The position numbers and the translations under genes were made by a program. Below, piece after piece: positions 32,631 to 37,082 of a stretch of DNA of 37,082 bases; the stretch's first letter is position 1; each line of letters opens with the position of its first letter. The notes under the pieces were generated by a model. The model was not told the DNA's origin. It searched no databases and saw nothing but the letters and a program-made list of their open reading frames with translations. This stretch comes from JBCDGZ01 sp038750655 (GTDB lineage: Bacteria > Bacteroidota > Bacteroidia > Chitinophagales > Saprospiraceae), in assembly GCA_038750655.1 (NCBI GenBank), contig JBCDGZ010000075.1:1-37082 (forward strand), written 5' to 3'.

Positions 32631-33970
32631 AAAGTAGCTAAAAGTGCCAAATACAACTGCTTAAGGTGCGCTGCCTCCAACCGAAGGGGATCGAAAGTGC
32701 TGTTGTGAAAATTGAAGGTAACCTGGGTCCCCTCTCGATTCTGCTCTAAAAATTGCTTGAGCTGTTGCTCAAACGCGGCTACATTCTCCTGAGTATGCAT
32801 CAGCAAGGCAGTATCCATGACAATCAAGGGCTTTTCTTTGAAGCGAAAAGCCCGCTGCTCGGCAAAATGATAGAGCGCATAGGCGAAGCCCGTCCCGCAG
32901 CGAAAGCCGATCTGATCCTGATACCCTAAGCTGGAATCCACCAAGATGCCCTGCCGCTCCAACAGCTGGGGCGTTTCACGAAAATCAAAGTGCAGAAAAT
33001 GCTGGCGACTCTGCCGCAGCGACTCTCCCACCAAGGTCTCCAAGCGCCCTCGCTCCCGTTCAAACAGGGCCTCCTCGCGATGCGCCGCATAACTGGGATG
33101 CAGCGCAACCTGGTACCCCCGCTGCTGCGCCAACTCCAGCACCTCCGCCATCGCCGGATGCGCAATCTGACAAAAGCGATCATACGGAGTTACTCCGCCC
33201 GCCAGCACATAAAGTACCTTTTCTACCTTGCCTCCTGACTTCAGCAACCAATCAAAAGTATCATAAGGGTCTTGCCACTCTCTGCTCCTACTTTTCCAGT
33301 ACCCCCGCCAAAGTTGCCGCTGGGCCGACCAGCCCCTCCCCTGCCGAAGCAAGCGTCCCGCTGCCCGTAGGTATTGATAAGGCGTCGTAAACTTTCGAAT
33401 CACATCTACATCGTGGCTGAGGCTATAGCGGGTGGGGAACTGTTGGGGTGGGAAGCCCAGAGCGGTGTACAAAGCTACTACCAGCTGATCGACTACTGGG
33501 CGATGGTGCAGCCTATGCTTGGATAAAAACTGTCGGTCGGCACGCATCATCTCCCATTCGTCCCAATCCTCCTCCTTGGCGTGGTATTCTTCCAGTCGAC
33601 TGAGGTGAAAAAAGAGCATTTCTACCCAATCGAAGCCAAAACGGCCGTTTTGGAAGAACGGCCGCTGGGGACCAGACGCTTTTTCGACGGAGTGGAGAAG
33701 GGTAGCATCGAAGAGGTAAGTGCTGGGGCGTAATTGGTTAATGTCGGGCAGCGATTGTTGGAAGAGGAGGCCCTGGGCGGGCACCTGATAGCTGGCGGTG
33801 CTGGTTGGGTTGCCATAATGGATGGAGACATCATCGGGATTTGGTTCGCCGTTGATGGTCCAATGGATAGGGTTGGGTTTGAGGGGATGCTGGTGGAGAA
33901 AATCGACGACGTAGGCAATCTGGGGGGTGAAGCCGGGGAGCTGGTGTTGAAAGTTGATGCGTATCCTCAT
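32627..33970 (-). CDS. polysaccharide deacetylase-like protein
   Basis: A 447-residue protein. The N-terminal 180 or so residues resemble the accessory domain (DUF7033-type) found before NodB-like domains in Bacteroidota. The NodB-like (carbohydrate esterase 4) part starts with RYSLSHDVDVIRKF, which carries the Asp-Asp metal or catalytic pair. It continues with GYQVALHPSYAAHREE, holding a possible metal His, LVDSSLGYQDQIGFRCGTGF, and TQVTFNFHNSTFD near the end. These enzymes remove acetyl groups from extracellular polysaccharides. It has no signal peptide, so it probably acts in the cytosol or on lipid-linked precursors. It is 7 bp downstream of the FemAB/GNAT-like gene on the same strand, forming an operon; its end overlaps the SNF2 stop by 4 bp. 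Confidence 0.85.
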   Translation of the reverse strand: MRIRINFQHQLPGFTPQIAYVVDFLHQHPLKPNPIHWTINGEPNPDDVSIHYGNPTSTASYQVPAQGLLFQQSLPDINQLRPSTYLFDATLLHSVEKASGPQRPFFQNGRFGFDWVEMLFFHLSRLEEYHAKEEDWDEWEMMRADRQFLSKHRLHHRPVVDQLVVALYTALGFPPQQFPTRYSLSHDVDVIRKFTTPYQYLRAAGRLLRQGRGWSAQRQLWRGYWKSRSREWQDPYDTFDWLLKSGGKVEKVLYVLAGGVTPYDRFCQIAHPAMAEVLELAQQRGYQVALHPSYAAHREEALFERERGRLETLVGESLRQSRQHFLHFDFRETPQLLERQGILVDSSLGYQDQIGFRCGTGFAYALYHFAEQRAFRFKEKPLIVMDTALLMHTQENVAAFEQQLKQFLEQNREGTQVTFNFHNSTFDPLRLEAAHLKQLYLALLATF

Positions 33971-33977
33971 GCCCGTA

Positions 33978-34931
33978 CTACCATTTGGCGAATAAATCCT
34001 TGAGTAATAGCATCAGGCGATTGCGGCCTTTGTAAAGGCGAAAGTAGGGCTGCTGGCGAGCACCGAAGGAGCGGAACAGGCTCTCTACCGACGGCAGCAT
34101 ACTTCCTTCGAAGTCAAAACGCAGGCATCGCCGGGCGGCCTCTTGTATGGCTCGCCACAGCAGTAACTGCACGGCCCCGCTAGTGCGCAACTGCGTATCC
34201 GCCCCTAGCATTAAATTGTAAGCCGTGTGCCGATCCCAAGTCAGGTATAGTCCAGCGTGCGCCTGGCCTTCGGCATCTTTAGCAATGTAGATGTACCGCT
34301 GCGCCCGTTCCTCTAAAGCCTTGTCTAGTTTCCGCAAAAAAGCTAACGAATGGGGCGCATCCATCTGCTGGCGAGCAAAGGTCTTCTGATTCAGTTGGTA
34401 AAAAATTTCTATATCCTCTACCGTAGTGATCGTCAACTGTTTTTCCGCTTTTCGAATCTTATTTCGTACACTACTGTTCAATCCCAAAAAAATAGCGTCC
34501 AGGTCAGAAAGATCGTCAAAGACATAAGTATAACGGGTTGTTTGCTTATACCCCTTCCAATAAAAGGGCAACCAATTATCAAATCCCAGTGTACAATCCT
34601 GAAAAAAGAAAGCACAATCGGGCAGCTGCTCCACCAAAGCGGCAATCACCTTTTTCTCAAAAGAATGTTGCCTTTTCAAACCACTAGGGTAAAAGAACCA
34701 AGGCCCTAGATAGGGCGTCAGCGGAGGCATATACAGCATTTTCAAGCCCTTATTTCTCCCCAAAAACCAGGGCATAATGCCCAAAACATGGCCTGCCTTG
34801 TCCTTAGCCAATGCAACATCCCATTGTTTCGGACCACAACAGACATCCAACCACCAATCCTGGAAGAAGAGGGGCAATTCCTGCCGAGCCGTACAAAGTT
34901 TTCTGTATTGTTCTTTATTATTTGCGGACAC
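33978..34931 (-). CDS. FemAB/GNAT-like acyl- or aminoacyl-transferase
   Basis: A protein of about 317 residues with the GNAT-related fold used by FemAB and by the acetyltransferase-6 group. The start is uncertain. I prefer the GTG at 34931, which avoids overlap with the divergent methyltransferase gene; TTG codons at 34970 or 34994 would extend it by 13-21 residues. The first half carries LPLFFQDWWLDVCCGPKQWD and MLYMPPLTPYLGPWFFYPSG. The second has a basic LNSSVRNKIRKAEKQL stretch typical of this family, GLYLTWDRHTAYNLMLGAD (acceptor and CoA-like region) and FDFEGSMLPSVESLFRSFGA near the end. Family members of this type often sit in exopolysaccharide loci and modify sugars. It is the first gene of the two-gene minus operon with the deacetylase. 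Confidence 0.85.
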   Translation of the reverse strand: MSANNKEQYRKLCTARQELPLFFQDWWLDVCCGPKQWDVALAKDKAGHVLGIMPWFLGRNKGLKMLYMPPLTPYLGPWFFYPSGLKRQHSFEKKVIAALVEQLPDCAFFFQDCTLGFDNWLPFYWKGYKQTTRYTYVFDDLSDLDAIFLGLNSSVRNKIRKAEKQLTITTVEDIEIFYQLNQKTFARQQMDAPHSLAFLRKLDKALEERAQRYIYIAKDAEGQAHAGLYLTWDRHTAYNLMLGADTQLRTSGAVQLLLWRAIQEAARRCLRFDFEGSMLPSVESLFRSFGARQQPYFRLYKGRNRLMLLLKDLFAKW

Positions 34932-34972
34932 TATTATTATTTTGAGCTTTGCCGGAGAGCAATTCAAAGATA

Positions 34973-35731
34973 ATGCTGGAAAAAAAAATATCAAATTTGC
35001 TCCGAAGATTATTGCCCGTAGACCGATACATCTTCCAGAAGATTAACCGCCAGTTGAATCTTGGATTGGATTATACCCTCAACAGAGATGCAGTCTCCCT
35101 GCTGCACAGCATCTTTGTAGAACGGGAATATGCGCCCTTCTTTCCCTTCTACCGCGAGGCGACTATTGTAGACATCGGTGCCCATTATGGCTATTTCACC
35201 CTCTTTGCATTGAAAAATACGCAGCCCAGTTCGCGCTTTTTCTGCATCGAGCCGTCTCCAGATAATTTTGAGGTATTGGAAAAAAATCTAGCGGCCCAGC
35301 AAAGCACAGCTATTCAATGCCTCAATTTAGCCATTGCCCGAACATCCGGCCCGCAGCAGTTGTACACGGGGCCTTCTTACAATCACTCCTTATTTTCGGA
35401 TACTAAAGAGGGAAAAACAATCCCCGTAAAAGGCTTGAGTGTAGACGATCTTTTGGAGGAATTGGCGGTTGAAAAGGTGGATTTTTTGAAAATGGATTGC
35501 GAGGGGGCGGAATATCCCGCCCTGCTGCACTGTAGCTCGGAAGCCTTGGATAAAATCCAGACCATTGCCCTCGAATTCCATGACCTGCGCTCCACCGGCT
35601 TCACCCCCAACGACCTGATCCAACGCCTCCGCCAACAAGGCTTCGAAATCGTCCAGTATACCTTCGATACCGACTATTCCTACAGCAATCTGAATTTTGG
35701 AAAAATCATCGCTACCAAAAACCCATCCTGA
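34973..35731 (+). CDS. FkbM-family methyltransferase
   Basis: A 252-residue SAM-dependent O-methyltransferase. The ATG at 34973 is chosen over a TTG at 34949, giving MLEKKISNLLRRLLPVDRYI. The SAM motif is TIVDIGAHYGYFTLFALKNT (residues about 65-84), followed by FFCIEPSPDNFEVLEKNLAA and the characteristic VDFLKMDCEGAEYPAL (about 165-180), then IALEFHDLR. FkbM enzymes methylate sugar or glycolipid hydroxyls in many surface polysaccharide clusters. Its stop is 3 bp before the asparagine synthase ATG, so these two are one operon. It is divergent from the FemAB/GNAT-like gene with a very short shared region (about 41 bp if the GTG start is right), so the promoters must overlap coding or leader sequence. 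Confidence 0.93.
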   Translation: MLEKKISNLLRRLLPVDRYIFQKINRQLNLGLDYTLNRDAVSLLHSIFVEREYAPFFPFYREATIVDIGAHYGYFTLFALKNTQPSSRFFCIEPSPDNFEVLEKNLAAQQSTAIQCLNLAIARTSGPQQLYTGPSYNHSLFSDTKEGKTIPVKGLSVDDLLEELAVEKVDFLKMDCEGAEYPALLHCSSEALDKIQTIALEFHDLRSTGFTPNDLIQRLRQQGFEIVQYTFDTDYSYSNLNFGKIIATKNPS

Positions 35732-35734
35732 CTT

Positions 35735-37082
35735 ATGTGCGGCATCATCAGTATTATCGATCAGGAAGACCGGCCCGTACCAGAATCAGAGCTGCAGCAG
35801 GCCCTGGCCCTTGTACAACACCGGGGGCCGGATGGGCAAGGACAATACTTCGGCCCCAACTTCGCCCTGGGGCACCAACGGCTGGCCATCATCGATCTGT
35901 CGGAGCAGGGCCGGCAACCTATGACTTACCAAGGCATGGTCGTCACCTACAACGGCGAACTGTACAATTACATCGAGCTGCGCGAAGAACTGCGGCAAAA
36001 AGGCTACACCTTCCGCACTGAAAGCGATACCGAAGTCTTGCTAGCGGCCTACCACCACTGGGGCCCCGAATGCGTTCAGCACTTCAACGGCATGTGGGCC
36101 TTCGTCCTCTACGACCCGCACAACAATCGGATTTTCTGCTCCCGTGATCGCTACGGCATCAAACCACTCTACTATGCCCGCATCGGCCAACGCTTTTGCC
36201 TGGCCTCTGAGATCAAACAGCTCCGAGCCATAGCCGGCTGGACTGCCCAACTGAATCCGCTACGCGCCTATGAGTTTCTGGTCAAGGGCTACCACGACCA
36301 TACCGATCAGACCCTATTCAAGGGTGTGAAGCAGCTGCGCGGTGGGCAGAATATCCTCTACGACCTGGATTGCCACTGTCACTCCATCCAAACCTACTAC
36401 CAGCCCAATGCCACCGCTCCCCTCCTATCCACCTCCTTTGCGGCGCAGTGCGAGCAATTTCACGGCCTCCTGCTCGACGCGGTGCGCCTACGCCTGCGCG
36501 CCGATGTCAAAGTAGGGACTGCGCTATCGGGGGGGCTAGACAGCTCCTCCATCGCCACGTTAATGCATCGACTATTACAAGCCCAAAATGCCCAAGAGCA
36601 GCAAGAAGCCGTCTCCTCCTGCTTCGATGATCCTCGCTTCGACGAACAGGAATATATCGATACACTAGTACAGCAGAAGGCCATCCGATCCCATAAGGTC
36701 TTTCCCGATTTTGATCAACTCCGGGAAGAGCTGGATCAATTGCAATGGCAGCAGGATGAGCCCGTCGCCTCCGCCTCGGTGTATGCGCAGTACTGCGTCT
36801 TTAGAATGTCCAAAGCAAAGGGCCTTACGGTGATGTTAGATGGACAAGGGGCAGACGAGATTTTAGGAGGCTACGAAAAATTCTACACCCTCTACTTCAA
36901 AACGCTGCTGCGGCAGGCCCCCTGGCAGTTGCCAGTAGCACTTTTTCGCTTCGCTACCCTTCATAATCCAGCAAAATTGCTGAGGTTGGCGAGGAATAAA
37001 TACAGCGCCACCAAGGTACAAGCTAGGTGGCTACAGCCCAAGTTCCTTCCTCCTCAAGAACGGCACTTCAGCCGCAGTTCCG
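35735..37082 (+). CDS. asnB: asparagine synthase (glutamine-hydrolysing), 3' end outside window
   Basis: Class II glutamine amidotransferase fused to an AMP-forming synthase domain, making asparagine or a related amide. About 449 of an expected 600 or more residues are visible. Cys2, the glutaminase nucleophile, follows the start Met (MCGIISIIDQED). Other glutaminase motifs are VQHRGPDGQGQYF, GHQRLAIIDLSEQGRQPM, YNGELYNYIELREEL and RDRYGIKPLYYA. The ATP-binding PP-loop is ALSGGLDSSSIA (Ser265 to Ser271), and LDGQGADEILGGYEKF follows. Paralogues with this make-up often lie in exopolysaccharide or exosortase-associated loci, where they may amidate a sugar or a lipid intermediate rather than free aspartate. 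It starts 3 bp after the FkbM gene. The truncation is the window edge. Confidence 0.93.
   Translation, partial: MCGIISIIDQEDRPVPESELQQALALVQHRGPDGQGQYFGPNFALGHQRLAIIDLSEQGRQPMTYQGMVVTYNGELYNYIELREELRQKGYTFRTESDTEVLLAAYHHWGPECVQHFNGMWAFVLYDPHNNRIFCSRDRYGIKPLYYARIGQRFCLASEIKQLRAIAGWTAQLNPLRAYEFLVKGYHDHTDQTLFKGVKQLRGGQNILYDLDCHCHSIQTYYQPNATAPLLSTSFAAQCEQFHGLLLDAVRLRLRADVKVGTALSGGLDSSSIATLMHRLLQAQNAQEQQEAVSSCFDDPRFDEQEYIDTLVQQKAIRSHKVFPDFDQLREELDQLQWQQDEPVASASVYAQYCVFRMSKAKGLTVMLDGQGADEILGGYEKFYTLYFKTLLRQAPWQLPVALFRFATLHNPAKLLRLARNKYSATKVQARWLQPKFLPPQERHFSRSS

Noticed and set aside
1..37082. CRISPR arrays, tRNA/rRNA genes, insertion sequences or prophage genes
   Set aside because: No regularly spaced repeats, cloverleaf sequences, transposase motifs or phage genes were recognised in the window.

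Overview
The window looks like a chromosomal stretch of a Bacteroidota bacterium, most likely from the Saprospiria (Lewinella/Haliscomenobacter-like). The evidence is several matches to the Bacteroidota promoter element TAnnTTTG just upstream of genes, a CBM9/DUF5916 outer-membrane protein, a small secreted protein ending in a Por-secretion-like tail, lipoprotein signal peptides, and cupin- and AraC-type regulators typical of that phylum. I see no tRNA, rRNA, CRISPR array, transposase or phage gene. The genus-level guess is inference.

Left third (1-13777): two paralogous tripartite RND efflux modules lie in tandem on the minus strand, each in the order outer-membrane factor, lipoprotein adaptor, RND pump. 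The left module runs off the window edge inside its pump gene. A Crp/Fnr-like regulator sits between the modules, divergent from the left one. A TetR regulator heads the right one. In both modules the TolC-type outer-membrane factor carries an extra N-terminal domain of about 300 residues that resembles an ABC-type periplasmic substrate-binding protein. This duplicated fusion is the most unusual feature here. Near-identical palindromes flank tetR, one before the right efflux operon and one between tetR and a divergent cryptochrome/photolyase gene, which suggests a small regulon.

Middle (13845-18624): a DASH-type cryptochrome gene converges on a tight three-gene minus-strand operon. The operon encodes an unrecognised one-membrane-segment protein, a family 2 glycosyltransferase and a Baeyer-Villiger-type flavin monooxygenase.

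Region 18625-25510: a small secreted protein is followed by a highly structured non-coding segment of about 120 nt and a strong intrinsic terminator. Next come a three-part regulator (TolB-like domain, TPRs, AraC helix-turn-helix, probable TTG start), a small membrane protein preceded by a possible AraC-type direct repeat, a divergent cupin-AraC regulator, an unrecognised lipoprotein, a secreted lipocalin-like/SnoaL-like protein and a tandem GNAT protein.

Right third (25559-37082): a lipoprotein MsrA and a DUF5916 barrel protein lie on the minus strand. A large SNF2 helicase with two zinc-binding SWIM-like motifs lies on the plus strand. The window ends in what appears to be the edge of an extracellular polysaccharide locus: a polysaccharide-deacetylase-like protein, a FemAB/GNAT-like transferase, an FkbM methyltransferase and a truncated asparagine synthase.
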